Position numbers and translations under genes: made by a program
Part shown: piece after piece, positions 17,731-26,843 of the stretch
Position numbering within the stretch: the first letter of the stretch is position 1
How the letters are laid out: each line of letters opens with the position of its first letter
DNA from: Streptomyces tropicalis
GTDB lineage: Bacteria > Actinomycetota > Actinomycetes > Streptomycetales > Streptomycetaceae
Direction of reading: 5' to 3'
Assembly: GCF_029269835.1 (NCBI RefSeq)
Contig: NZ_JARJBB010000007.1
Span: forward strand, 62,001-126,000
Length of the DNA stretch: 64,000 nt
Notes under the pieces: model-generated
Told to the model about the DNA's origin: nothing
The model's database searches: none
The model's input: the letters and a program-made list of their open reading frames with translations, nothing else

Positions 17731-20700
17731 TTACAAGCCCATGCCGGACATGGTCCGCTCCAGAGAGTTCGCGTACAGTCGCGCGCCCCCGATCTTCGGG
17801 TGAAACGACTGGGCCGACAGGCCGAAGTTCCTGAGCCATGGCCAGTCATTGCTGGGATCGTCGGACTGCACGAGGGTCTTGACGATGCCGTGCACCTGTT
17901 CCGGGTTACCGCACACGCCCTTGCCCGCGAAGTCGCTCGTCGGATCGGAGAACCATACGTTCGCGCCCTGCTTGTTGGCGTCGTCGGCAGCGCCCTGCAT
18001 CGCCGTCGCCAGCGTGCCGGCGGTCGCGTTGAGCCAGTCCGCGGAATCCGAGGACAGGCCGATGGTTCCGATGCTCAGACAGGAGCCTTTGTCGGAGAGC
18101 AACGGCGGGTACCCCATGAGGACAATCTTCGCAAACGGCGCCTTGCCGTGAATCTGGAGCAATGTCTTGGTGATGTCCGGGCGGACAATCTCGTTGATTA
18201 TGCCCGGAATCGCGGTCTCCAGTTTCTGGCCAACGAACTTCGCGTCCCGGCCGCCGATCTCCTTGTCCTTGTCTCCTTCGTCGAACGTTTTTTCCTTGCA
18301 GTTGCCGCTTCCGAAGGAGACCAGGCATTTCTGGAAGATGTTGGAGAACCGGGAGTCGTTGCCGCCGATGGATATCGTGACCAGGCTGGTGTTGTGGTCC
18401 AGATATCCCTTGTCGATCTGCGGCATCTCTCGGCTGTTGTCCTGCGTCACACCTTGTTGCAGCACGTTGTAGGTGCGCGCACCCGAGCAGGCGATCAGGT
18501 GGTAGTCCATGCTGGGGTCCAGCGAGTCGTCCAGCTGACCGATCGACTTCGACGCACCGGGCATCGTGGCCTGACGCGACCATGCCTGGGTGGACCGGTG
18601 GCAGGCGTTGCGAGCTGTGTCGTCCAGCTTGCTGCGGTAGTTGGTCTCCGGGTAGTAGTCCCGGTCGCCCTCGGATGCGCCCTCGCCGGAGGAGTAGGAG
18701 TCGCCCATCGCGACGACCGCGTTCTTCGGCTTGCCCGGTAGCGGCTGGAATGCGACGGATCCCCAGGCGATGTCCTCGTCGGCCGTACCGTCATCGGTGA
18801 CGTTGGACAGCACGACCATCGGCCGTCCCGTGAAGTGGAATGCGCCCAGGCTCACCCAGCGTCCCGCACGCTGCTGCACGGACCTATCGGGGCTCGTGCT
18901 GTCGTTGTTGAGGACGTGGTACTTGGCCTGTCTCGTCTGCGCTCCGGTGTCGGGCAGATGCACCAGGACACGTGCCCAGCTGAGATCCTGCCCGAGGGTC
19001 CAGACGCCGTTGATGGCCATAGGGCCGCCGTCACCGCCGAGGTGGTCCGCGTTGCGGGTCTGGGCGTACCAGTAGTGGCCGCCGTATCCGCCGCCGATTT
19101 GGTGCAGGTCTTCCTTGCCCTCGTAGTTGCCGTCGGAGTCAGGGAAGAAGCGGAAGCCGAAGGTTCCCGCCGAACTTGTGTTGCCGCAGTCGGACCATGT
19201 CGGTGTGCCGTTCGGGACCGAGGCCACGACCTTGGCCCCGGAGGGGGCTCCGGTGCAGACCGGGGTGCCGTCCTTCAGGCGATGCCCCTGCCCTGGCTCC
19301 GAGATCAGCGTCTGGTATTTGATGTTCTCGTGGCCGCAGGTGGTCTTGCACGTGGACTTCCAGGTCGCGTTGGACTGGTTCCACCAGTACTGCTTGTAGC
19401 AGTCCTCGTTCGGGCAGTTCGGTGGAACGTTCGGGTCGCAGTTGTTCTTGGTGTTGCAGAACGTGTCCAGCGGCGGGGAGACATTGCTGCGGTCGCCCTT
19501 GGTGATCCACCAGGCGGGCTGGAAGCCTGCCGAGTTGAAACCGGATTCGCCGGGCCAGTCTTGCTTGCCGTCGGTGCCGTAGGAGAAGCCGGTGTCCATG
19601 GACCAGGCAGCCCAGCCCATCACCTTCTCCTCGTAGGGCCAGTCCTGCGGATGGGCGGCGTCCTTGTTCGCGGTCGGGCCGTCCACGTCGGTATCCATGA
19701 ACGGATGGCCCCAGCTCTTCTTGTAGAAGGGGTTGGCCGGGTTGTTGTACCAGCCCAGGCCCCAGTGGCCGGTGTTCTTGCCCGCGTCGGCGGACGGGTT
19801 GAAGCCGAGGTTGTAGTTCCACACGGCGGTGAACCAGTTCTCGACCATGGACGGGTCGTCGTCGTTGACGGTGACTGTCTGCCCGGCGGCGTGGACCTCG
19901 TTCCATTTGTCGGCCAGGATCTGCATCGCGGCGGCGATGTTCGTGGCGTAGTCGATGGCGATGGCCTTCTGCAGGCCCGGCGACAGGGCCTTCTCCTTGT
20001 GCCCGTTGGCGTCCGTCTTCTCGTGGCCGGCCAGGCGCATGCCGTCGGTGACCTGTCCCACGCCGTACCCACAGTCGGACTTGTCCCAGTGGATCTTCCA
20101 GTAGGCGTCCGGGTCGTTCTGCACGGCCTTGCGGCCGTAGTAGCCGTCCATCGCGGCGAGCGGGTTGCCCATCTGGCCGGGGATCGAACCGCCCTCGGCC
20201 TGCCACAGGTTGGACTCCTGCGCCATGATGCCGAGCAGCACGTTCGCCGGAATGCGTCCCTTGCCGTCACCGCCCGCCAGTTTCGGCACCGGGAACAGGC
20301 CCTGGGGGTCGATCGTGCCCAGTCCGGTCTGGCTGCGGTAGCCGCCCTGCCGCAGGTACTGGGAGTGCAGCTGGCCGCGTACGGCCATGTCGACGGCCCA
20401 CTCGACCTGGTTCGGTGTCGGCTGCAGCGCCTGTGCGTCGACGTCGTTGCGGGAGATGGCGCAGATGCGGTCGGTGTCCCGCGGGTCCAGCGCCGTGGTG
20501 GGGTCGTTGACCCGAGCCACCGAGGATCCCTTGCTCCTGCGGCCGGCGATGGGGAGAGCGGGGCTGGGGTTCTTCCCGCTCGGTGCCGTCGTGTCCGCGA
20601 TGGACTGGGTGATCTTCTCACCGGTGGCGGTGGCCGTGCTGGTGACGGTCACGGGCTGGTCCGCGGCCACGGTCTGGGGGGTCGGCCTGGTGTCCTGCGG

Positions 20701-21810
20701 GGCGGGCTCGTTCCTGGTGAACCCCTTGCCCGCGGTCTTGATGTGCGCCAGACCCGCGCGGATGCCCGGCGTGAGGACCGGTTCGACGGCGAGGCGTCCG
20801 AGCGTGGAGATGTCCATGTTGGCCGGGGCGTTGATGCGGGTGATGCCGGTGTCCCGCACCTTGGGGGCTCCCCTGGGATGACCGGTGAGGAAGACCCGGC
20901 CCGCCTCGCCCGGCATCAGGTCGAGGTCGCCCAGCTTCCCGGAGGCGACGAGGGCCGGCCTGTCGTGCCCGGACCACACCTTCGCTTGCGAGGTCTTCGT
21001 GTCCTTGCGATCGACGAAGGCGATCTTCCCGTCCTGCGCGGGCCGGATATCGAACGGGACACTGTCCCCGGTGGCGAGGTCCTTCACCTTGCCCGCGCGG
21101 TCGATGTGCACCAGGTTGTGGCCGCGCGCGGCCACCGCCCCGTCCTCGACCGGAACGGCGCTGGTGATCTCACCCTTCAACGCCGCCCTGCCCAGCGGTT
21201 TCCCGGCCGCGTCGACGGTCACTACACGGGTCTTCGTCCGGGACGGGTCGTTCATATCCCGGAAGGCAGTGAACGCGGCCGTGTGCGTCCGGCTGTTGCA
21301 GGACGGGTCGAAATAGGCCAGGGACACCGTGAACGGCAGCTTCGTCACGTGCCCCGTGGCGGTGTCGACGATGGCGGCGAACGCGCCGCCCTGCATCAGG
21401 TCAGGCTTGTTCGTGAAGGCGCGCGGCGCGTACACGGCCGCGACACGACCGCGGTCCATCATGCACTGATTGCCGATCCACGAATCGGCCGTGAAACCCG
21501 GCTCGGACAGGGCGGCGGCCGTCTTCCACACGTACGCCTGGCTGCTGTCAGCGGTCAGGATCTTGAAGCCGTCGGCGTCGGCCGCCCCGGTCACCACTCG
21601 GTCCGTGGAGGTGTTCCAGCCGGCGCCGAGCTTCTTGCCCGGATCCGTCACGCGGCCGGGAGGGACCGGCGTGACCTGTGCGTTGTTGCCGTGGCCGGGG
21701 CTGGGTGTCGGCGCGGCAGTAGCGGGTGCTGCCTGCAGCAGGCCGCCGGTCAAGGCCGCGCAGGCTGCCAGGGCAGCTATAGGCAGGTGTGCTCTTTTTA
21801 TGCGCCTCAA
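17731..21810 (-). CDS. Large secreted transglycosylase / golvesin-like / SGNH hydrolase fusion
   Basis: A 1,359-residue exported protein. The first 35 residues are a signal peptide (RRIKRAHLP, then a hydrophobic Ala/Leu core, then APATAA). Residues about 40-330 are beta-rich, possibly a propeller-like region. Near 525, LLGIMAQESNLWQAEGG with GYGVGQVTDGM further on fits a lytic-transglycosylase-like fold with its catalytic Glu. Cys pairs around 800-860 suggest disulfides. WVSLGAFHFTGRPMVVLSNV fits a golvesin-type domain. The C-terminus is an SGNH/GDSL esterase: GDSYSSGEGA near 1036, IGGND near 1148 and SFHPKIGG near 1337. It probably remodels cell-wall or carbohydrate esters. The start is taken as TTG at 21810 because the signal peptide begins there and GGGGAAG lies upstream; a longer frame reaches 22026. 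Confidence 0.85.
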   Translation of the reverse strand: MRRIKRAHLPIAALAACAALTGGLLQAAPATAAPTPSPGHGNNAQVTPVPPGRVTDPGKKLGAGWNTSTDRVVTGAADADGFKILTADSSQAYVWKTAAALSEPGFTADSWIGNQCMMDRGRVAAVYAPRAFTNKPDLMQGGAFAAIVDTATGHVTKLPFTVSLAYFDPSCNSRTHTAAFTAFRDMNDPSRTKTRVVTVDAAGKPLGRAALKGEITSAVPVEDGAVAARGHNLVHIDRAGKVKDLATGDSVPFDIRPAQDGKIAFVDRKDTKTSQAKVWSGHDRPALVASGKLGDLDLMPGEAGRVFLTGHPRGAPKVRDTGITRINAPANMDISTLGRLAVEPVLTPGIRAGLAHIKTAGKGFTRNEPAPQDTRPTPQTVAADQPVTVTSTATATGEKITQSIADTTAPSGKNPSPALPIAGRRSKGSSVARVNDPTTALDPRDTDRICAISRNDVDAQALQPTPNQVEWAVDMAVRGQLHSQYLRQGGYRSQTGLGTIDPQGLFPVPKLAGGDGKGRIPANVLLGIMAQESNLWQAEGGSIPGQMGNPLAAMDGYYGRKAVQNDPDAYWKIHWDKSDCGYGVGQVTDGMRLAGHEKTDANGHKEKALSPGLQKAIAIDYATNIAAAMQILADKWNEVHAAGQTVTVNDDDPSMVENWFTAVWNYNLGFNPSADAGKNTGHWGLGWYNNPANPFYKKSWGHPFMDTDVDGPTANKDAAHPQDWPYEEKVMGWAAWSMDTGFSYGTDGKQDWPGESGFNSAGFQPAWWITKGDRSNVSPPLDTFCNTKNNCDPNVPPNCPNEDCYKQYWWNQSNATWKSTCKTTCGHENIKYQTLISEPGQGHRLKDGTPVCTGAPSGAKVVASVPNGTPTWSDCGNTSSAGTFGFRFFPDSDGNYEGKEDLHQIGGGYGGHYWYAQTRNADHLGGDGGPMAINGVWTLGQDLSWARVLVHLPDTGAQTRQAKYHVLNNDSTSPDRSVQQRAGRWVSLGAFHFTGRPMVVLSNVTDDGTADEDIAWGSVAFQPLPGKPKNAVVAMGDSYSSGEGASEGDRDYYPETNYRSKLDDTARNACHRSTQAWSRQATMPGASKSIGQLDDSLDPSMDYHLIACSGARTYNVLQQGVTQDNSREMPQIDKGYLDHNTSLVTISIGGNDSRFSNIFQKCLVSFGSGNCKEKTFDEGDKDKEIGGRDAKFVGQKLETAIPGIINEIVRPDITKTLLQIHGKAPFAKIVLMGYPPLLSDKGSCLSIGTIGLSSDSADWLNATAGTLATAMQGAADDANKQGANVWFSDPTSDFAGKGVCGNPEQVHGIVKTLVQSDDPSNDWPWLRNFGLSAQSFHPKIGGARLYANSLERTMSGMGL

Positions 21811-22260
21811 GAGAGCGCTTCCCCGTTTCTGGTTGAGAGGATCCCCTGCCTGGTCGGGGCAGGGATCGGCCGCCCACCCCCGGCGAGAGGACCGGAGGGT
21901 GGGCGCGAGTGCGAAGAGAGTTGGCCGGCGATGGAGGCGGCAACAGCGCGGCCGGCGGACCCGGTCTTCTCCAGCCGGGTCCGCCGGCCCTGGAAGCGTG
22001 GTGGCAATGGCCAAGTAGGCGTCCATGCCAGTACTGGAGAACGAGCCGACCGCGGACTCGGGAGAGTCGCTGAACTTTGGTGGGCGGAGGCGCCGTCGGT
22101 GCCGGCCCCATGGGCGTAGGCGCGCATCAGCGCATGCGTTTCACATTGGGGCCAGTCAGGCGACGGCAGGCCCCGCCCCAGGCCGACTCAGCAAACAGCT
22201 CGCGCGAGCAGGGCATCCTGGATGGCGGTCGGTCGGGAAGAGAGCCGAGGTCGGGGTTCT
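21811..22260. other. Intergenic stretch upstream of the SGNH fusion
   Basis: No gene recognised. It should hold the promoter of the large secreted protein. The long open frame on the opposite strand through this region is an antisense artefact. Confidence 0.5.
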
Positions 22261-22851
22261 CTAGGCCTTGTACTCGTTCCGCTCGATGCTCTCGATGGTG
22301 ATGTGCGGATGCACGGGAGGCGTGTGACCGGGGTCGCTTACCGTCAGCTGCATGGGCCACGAGGTCCCCGGATACAGGCCTACGACTTCCGCCGATTCGC
22401 TGACTGTTGCGTCGAAACCTCCCGGCCCCGCAATCCGAAGGCGGAACCGATAGAAAGCACGCTTGGTACCACTGTTGACCACCTCGACAGGGACCGTCAG
22501 CGCATCTCCGTCCCGCCTAGCCGTGTACACGGTCAGGTCTCCTTGTCGGATGACCGGAGTTCCGAAGTGCTCACTGCCCTTGGCGATACCGGGCACCGGG
22601 GACGGCGTGATGGTCACCCCAGGCGGTGCCGCCCGCCTGCGCTCTCTTTCCGCCTTCTGCCTGGCCGCCTCCACCCTGTCAGGACTTGGGGTGGCAGTGG
22701 CCGAAGAGGTGGCGGAAACCGGCGTTGAGGGCCGGGCGGCTGAAGTATCTGGGCCATGGCTCGCCGATTCGTGCCCGCACGCAGCGGTCATCGCTCCGGC
22801 AACGATGAGCAGGGCAAGGAACCGGCGAGTTACCGGCGTACGTACGGGCAT
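22261..22851 (-). CDS. Lipoprotein of unknown function
   Basis: A 196-residue lipoprotein. The signal peptide ends in MTAAC with the lipidated Cys at 25. A Ser/Thr/Ala/Pro-rich spacer follows, then a charged helix (RVEAARQKAERERRR), and then an immunoglobulin-like beta domain (LTVPVEVVNSGTKRAFYRFR) resembling DUF4352-type extracellular modules. The ATG at 22851 starts the signal peptide; an in-frame ATG at 22860 is possible. It is 37 bases before the next gene on the same strand, so the two small exported proteins may share a transcript. Confidence 0.75.
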   Translation of the reverse strand: MPVRTPVTRRFLALLIVAGAMTAACGHESASHGPDTSAARPSTPVSATSSATATPSPDRVEAARQKAERERRRAAPPGVTITPSPVPGIAKGSEHFGTPVIRQGDLTVYTARRDGDALTVPVEVVNSGTKRAFYRFRLRIAGPGGFDATVSESAEVVGLYPGTSWPMQLTVSDPGHTPPVHPHITIESIERNEYKA

Positions 22852-22888
22852 GAGATGCACCTAGGAGATGGAGAGGGACGGGTGACGG

Positions 22889-23422
22889 TCAGTCGCAGCC
22901 ATAGACGGTCGTCTGCCGGTCGATGATCGCAACATTGCCCTCCCACATCAGGGCGTTCACCATGGCGCAGCCGGGATCGAAGTCGCCCTCGACCTTGACC
23001 GGACCCGCGTAGTCAGAGAACCAGCCTTCATCGACCTTGCATGTGCTCCCGCACAGCTTCAGCTTCATGTGCTTCTTGACGCCGAGGTTGTTGTCGAACA
23101 CGGCGCATGCCCCGTTCGCCCCGCGCGCCGGCCCCCACTTGACGTACGTGAAGAGGGTGCCGAACCGGCGGGAGTCCGGAAGCTGGTTTGCCAGAGCCAG
23201 CTTGTATCCGCTTCCGCACAGCAGGCCGCCGGCTTGTACCGCGGCGGGAGCGGCCGCCGCGAGGGCACGCGTCTGCCGATCTGCGCTCGACGACAGCTTC
23301 ACGCTGGTGCCGGGCACCTTCTCCGGCAATGGCCTTGAGTCCAGCGCCACGGCATGTGGAGCCGCCAGAACAGAAGAGATGAAAGCTACCGATAGAGAAA
23401 GAGCAGGCAGCCATTTACGCAT
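22889..23422 (-). CDS. Small secreted protein of unknown function
   Basis: A 177-residue exported protein with signal peptide MRKWLPALSLSVAFISSVLA ending near AVA. The mature part carries six cysteines (LLCGSGY, GACAVF, KLCGSTC, GCAMV, YGCD), likely in disulfides, and a beta-rich pattern typical of small streptomycete secreted proteins. No catalytic motif is seen. GGGGGAAC lies 8 bases before the ATG at 23422, and upstream codons do not extend the signal peptide sensibly. Confidence 0.78.
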   Translation of the reverse strand: MRKWLPALSLSVAFISSVLAAPHAVALDSRPLPEKVPGTSVKLSSSADRQTRALAAAAPAAVQAGGLLCGSGYKLALANQLPDSRRFGTLFTYVKWGPARGANGACAVFDNNLGVKKHMKLKLCGSTCKVDEGWFSDYAGPVKVEGDFDPGCAMVNALMWEGNVAIIDRQTTVYGCD

Positions 23423-24449
23423 GGCGAAGTTCCCCCGTGTAGAAGACACAAGGAGACCAGCCTGTTGCGGCACGTGGTCCCCGTTGCGCTGAGTGTGTTG
23501 GTCGTCCGCTCCCGTCCCGCCCGAACCACGCGGGCAGGCAGTTCCCCAACTGACCGGGAGCAGGTCGTCACTCTAAGCCCACCGTCAGCAGGAGCCGCAA
23601 GGGCATACGGCTTGATATGGCGAGAAGGTGGCCCTGCCGGACAGTAAGCGGAATCAGGGGGACACGGTGCGCCCTCTACGGTCTACGGCGGAAGCGGAGG
23701 TTGTGGGTATGCGCAAACCATGGCAGAAATACGCACCAGCCCGCTTGCAACCTGACTGCAGAACACACCACTGCCGCATCGTCCGCGCTGCCGTGCAGGC
23801 GGATCATGCGCATGCAGCCCAGTGTGCCGCAACCTCGGCCTGACCCGGGTGGTCAGGACGCGGGCGACGACAACGATCTGGGCGGGGCGCAGCGGCAGGT
23901 GCGGGATGCCCACTCCCCCGGCCCCAAAGGGAGGAGGAGGCAGGGCCGGGTCGGCGGCTGGCCTTCGACCCTGGAGCGGCACGGCGGCCGACGCCCGAGA
24001 TGGCGGACCGTGGGTGTCCTGCGGGCGGTGCAGTGACGGTGGTCGGGCCCCTCGCCGCCCCCGCTGGTGGCCTCGGTGATATCAGCGGTACGCGACGAAC
24101 GCAGCCCCACGATCCGCTCATCCGGTCCAGCCTCGCGGGCACGGCCGCACTGGCCGAGGGCGAGATGACCTCACGCTTCGGCAAGCAGGTAGCGGCGATG
24201 GAAATGCCTGCCAGAGTGTCCCTTCGATGACCGGGACCCCCAGCCACGATGCGGGATGCCGCAAAGCGGTGCCCATCCGCAAGCGGGGGCTGGCGGTGCA
24301 GGTGCCGGGCTTGGCCATCACGCTGCTCGGCCAGGTCGCCGAGCACGCGGTCAGCGTAGAGAAAGCACTGGTCGACCAGGGCTTCGTGACGGCCATAGAG
24401 CCAAACGGCCCCACGCTCGGAAGCGATGTGGAGATCGTCGAGCGAAACC
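23423..24449. other. Non-coding or decayed stretch
   Basis: Several frames are open but none has a ribosome site, a domain or consistent composition. The right end abuts transposase relics, so it may contain older element debris that can no longer be recognised. Confidence 0.45.
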
Positions 24450-24735
24450 AACAGTGCAAGCGACGCCGAGCTGACCGACCAGATCACTGACATTCACACC
24501 CGCTCGCGCGGCATCTATGGAGCCCCCCGCGCGCAGCCGTGCTCAAAGGTTCTCAATTCGGTCGCCGCCAGGTCGCCCGGCTGTTGCGGACCTCCGGACC
24601 GCTGGGCCGGCATAGCCGGCCACGGCCCTCGATTCGCGGGCCTCCTCACGGCCCGACCTGATCATCCGCGAGTTCGAGCCCGATCCCGCCGGGCTCGGTG
24701 CCCGATGGTGCGGCGACATCATCCACGTCAGCGGA
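24450..24735 (+). pseudogene. IS3-family transposase (OrfB) relic
   Basis: Two blocks of the IS3 OrfB transposase survive in different frames: ELTDQITDIHTRSRGIYGAP near 24457-24525 (HTH_21/rve entry region), a shifted remnant of FGRRQVARLLRTSG, and PDLIIREFEPDPAGLGARWC followed by GDIIHV near 24655-24730, which contains the first catalytic Asp region (WCGDI). At least one frameshift separates them, and the rve core beyond DDE position 1 is gone. The relic stops abruptly where an IS630 relic begins. Confidence 0.7.
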
Positions 24736-24784
24736 TCGCTCCCGGCTGATCCACCCGCCCTGCCCGGACGCCCGGCTCAACGGA

Positions 24785-25136
24785 CGAGACCCTCTCCTGG
24801 AAGGACTACCGCGACCTGCTCCAGACCCGCGCACCACTACTTGGCGGCCCGATCGTGCTCCTTTGCAGCGACCTGGACACCCACCAAACGGCCAGGATGT
24901 GCCGCTACATCGCCGAACGGGACCGCTCACCGTCTGCCGACTCCCGTCCCACGCACCGGCCACGCGGTCGAGGGCATCTGGCCGGGGCTGCGGCCCGCCA
25001 GTACCGTCAACCGCACGTTCGCCGACCCGCAAGCCCTGATCACCGCCATCCGGCGGGCTTACGCCAGTTCCAGTACCGCCGCGACGTCATCTACGGCAGT
25101 CTCACCGGCGCCGAAGTGACACCCGCCCCACCATGA
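24785..25136 (+). pseudogene. IS630-family transposase relic (C-terminal half)
   Basis: The sequence reads LSWKDYRDLLQTRAPLLGGP, IVLLCSDLDTHQTARMCRYI, then after a frameshift HAVEGIWPGLRPASTVNRTF and, after another, LRQFQYRRDVIYGSLTGAEV. This matches the C-terminal half of IS630/Tc1-type transposases (DNLNTH and NPVEGIW regions with the second Asp and the final Glu). The N-terminal half is missing and the frame is broken at least twice, so it is inactive. Confidence 0.72.
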
Positions 25137-25663
25137 CAACATCGCGCATTCAAGGGCGGCAGGGGTTTTCTAGACACCGAAACGATCACATCAAGACAAC
25201 CTGCTCCACGATCCATGGCTGCGCCTGCTTCCGCTTCACAGAAAATTCGCAGATCTGGCCCGGGTTCACCTGCTCGAGGACCCAGCGGCTGAACTTCCGC
25301 CTACAGGTCGGCCCTCGCCACGCTGTCATTTCCGGTTCTGCATTTTGATGAAGCAGTGCCTAGAGTTGCCGGACGTCCGGCGCCGTGGATCCCAAAGGTG
25401 ATCGGTGCAGGTGTGTACAACTCCGCGGGGAGTTCAGCACAGCGTTAGGCCTCGACCTTCCTGTGCGACTTGTGACGGCAGGCGGTTATGGGGGCTGCGG
25501 CTAGCCGGCGTTGCCGGTTTAGCGGCGTCGCGATCGTAGATGCGCCCTAGTCGTATGTCTGGAGCAGTCGGTGACTGAACGTCGACCCCGCTAACAGCAA
25601 CACGAGAGATACGGTGGCCGCCGTTGAGAGCGGCTACTGGGAACGGTAACGGAAGGGATTCTC
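25137..25663. other. Intergenic, lower-GC stretch
   Basis: No gene seen. Base composition is visibly less GC-rich than the surroundings and runs into the similarly AT-richer gene at 25664, which suggests imported sequence. The promoter of that gene should be near its right end. Confidence 0.45.
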
Positions 25664-26185
25664 ATGCATAGGACACTTATCTCGGCAGGTCTCGGTGTGT
25701 CTGCCTTTGTAGTCGCTGCGCTGATGACAAGTCCGGCTTCAGCTGCAGTCAACGTAACGTCCTTTGACGTCAACTTTCCAGGAAAGAAGCCTCCGACGAT
25801 GTATCACGTGGACAACAGCACAGCGGTGAAGGGAGGAGCTATATCGGCTAAGTCAATGACATATTGGCAGATTCTAGACGACCAAGTCATTGACACCTCC
25901 AAGCGGTTCACCAGCTTCAAGATCACCACACGTCTGGAAGAGCGCCTCACCAAGACCAGCGAGGACCACGTCGTCACCTCCAAGACATGCGACTTGACCA
26001 ACCTTGTCAATGACAATTACACGTGGCTGCAGGACGAGCCAGCCAACAACTGCGTCGCCCCGTCGTCGACTTATGATGGTGAGGTCTGGTGGTCGTCGGA
26101 CTCTACAGTCGTCTATGACGTAGAAGGAGATGGACGCGGTCCCATAACACAGCAACTGATGGGCTCTCCGCTAGTACATGGCTGA
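25664..26185 (+). CDS. Secreted hypothetical protein, AT-richer codon use
   Basis: A 173-residue protein with a clear signal peptide (MHRTLISAGLGVSAFVVAAL, cleavage after SPASA). The mature 145 residues are beta-type (SFDVNFPGKKPPTMYHVDNS), with two cysteines (TCDL, NNCV) that could pair. No family recognised. GGAAGGGA lies 5 bases before the ATG. Codon use is markedly less GC-biased than in the neighbours (many A/T third positions), a sign of recent transfer. It lies tail to tail with the SUKH gene of the Rhs locus, 112 bases apart. Confidence 0.72.
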   Translation: MHRTLISAGLGVSAFVVAALMTSPASAAVNVTSFDVNFPGKKPPTMYHVDNSTAVKGGAISAKSMTYWQILDDQVIDTSKRFTSFKITTRLEERLTKTSEDHVVTSKTCDLTNLVNDNYTWLQDEPANNCVAPSSTYDGEVWWSSDSTVVYDVEGDGRGPITQQLMGSPLVHG

Positions 26186-26297
26186 CCTTCGTCGTGCGGT
26201 CGGTGCCGGAGACTACTGTGGCACCCTCGTGTTCAGCAGTTACGCCACAGAGCGAAGCAGCTGCTAGGGGGACCCCTACCCGAATCACCGTAATAGG

Positions 26298-26843
26298 TCA
26301 GCCGTTGGTGAAGATCTCCTCGTTCGTTTCAAAGAGGTGCTCGTCCGCAGGAAGATCTGGGAAGTATTCGGATTCGATCTCACCGGTCATCAGCGACAAC
26401 AAGAATGAAGTGCAGGGGCCCTGGTGTCGCTCCCATTCGGGGCCGCGGCCCTCGTTGATCAGGATGGGCCAGTTTTCGGGCTTCTGACCGGGTGTGGACA
26501 GCAGGTAGAGCACTTCGCCGCCCTCGTCTTCGTAGGCCCAGGGGATGAGCCGGGCACCTTCTTGTTCCAGCTCCTCGGGGCGTGCCTCGCCCCGCTCCCA
26601 CAATTGTTGCAGGGACTCGCGGCACTGGGTGTCCATGGCGAGCAGGTCGTAGCGCGGGCGGGGGCAGCCGGGTTCCAGCAGCCAGACACTCTCGTCGAAG
26701 AGGCCGCCGCCGTAGGTGTCCACCAGTTCCTTGTAGTCGTCGGGCAGCTGGGTGCCCAGTTGCCCCTCGATGGCGTCCCAGTCCTTGGGTGCCGTTTCAG
26801 GTGGCGGGGCCAGTTCGGTGATGCGGGTGAGCGACGGGTTCAT
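26298..26843 (-). CDS. SUKH (SMI1/KNR4) family immunity protein
   Basis: A 181-residue SMI1/KNR4-fold protein. Seen: the family opening DWDAIEGQLGTQLPDDYKEL with the following VDTYGGGLF, then WLLEP, IPWAYEDEGGEVLYLL and WPILINEGRGPEWERHQGP, and an acidic tail. SUKH proteins neutralise polymorphic toxins by binding the nuclease domain. Its ATG overlaps the stop of the Rhs toxin gene by one base (TGATG), so it is translationally coupled to the toxin and is almost certainly its cognate immunity protein. Confidence 0.9.
   Translation of the reverse strand: MNPSLTRITELAPPPETAPKDWDAIEGQLGTQLPDDYKELVDTYGGGLFDESVWLLEPGCPRPRYDLLAMDTQCRESLQQLWERGEARPEELEQEGARLIPWAYEDEGGEVLYLLSTPGQKPENWPILINEGRGPEWERHQGPCTSFLLSLMTGEIESEYFPDLPADEHLFETNEEIFTNG

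Noticed and set aside
18835..22119. An open frame of 1,094 codons on the plus strand
   Set aside because: It is antisense to the SGNH fusion gene, whose domains, signal peptide and terminator are clear. Val/Gly/Arg-rich antisense frames like this are normal in DNA with GC-biased third positions.
23804..24493. A 229-codon minus frame
   Set aside because: No recognisable fold, no ribosome site, and its left part is Pro/Arg low complexity; it overlaps the start of a transposase relic on the other strand.
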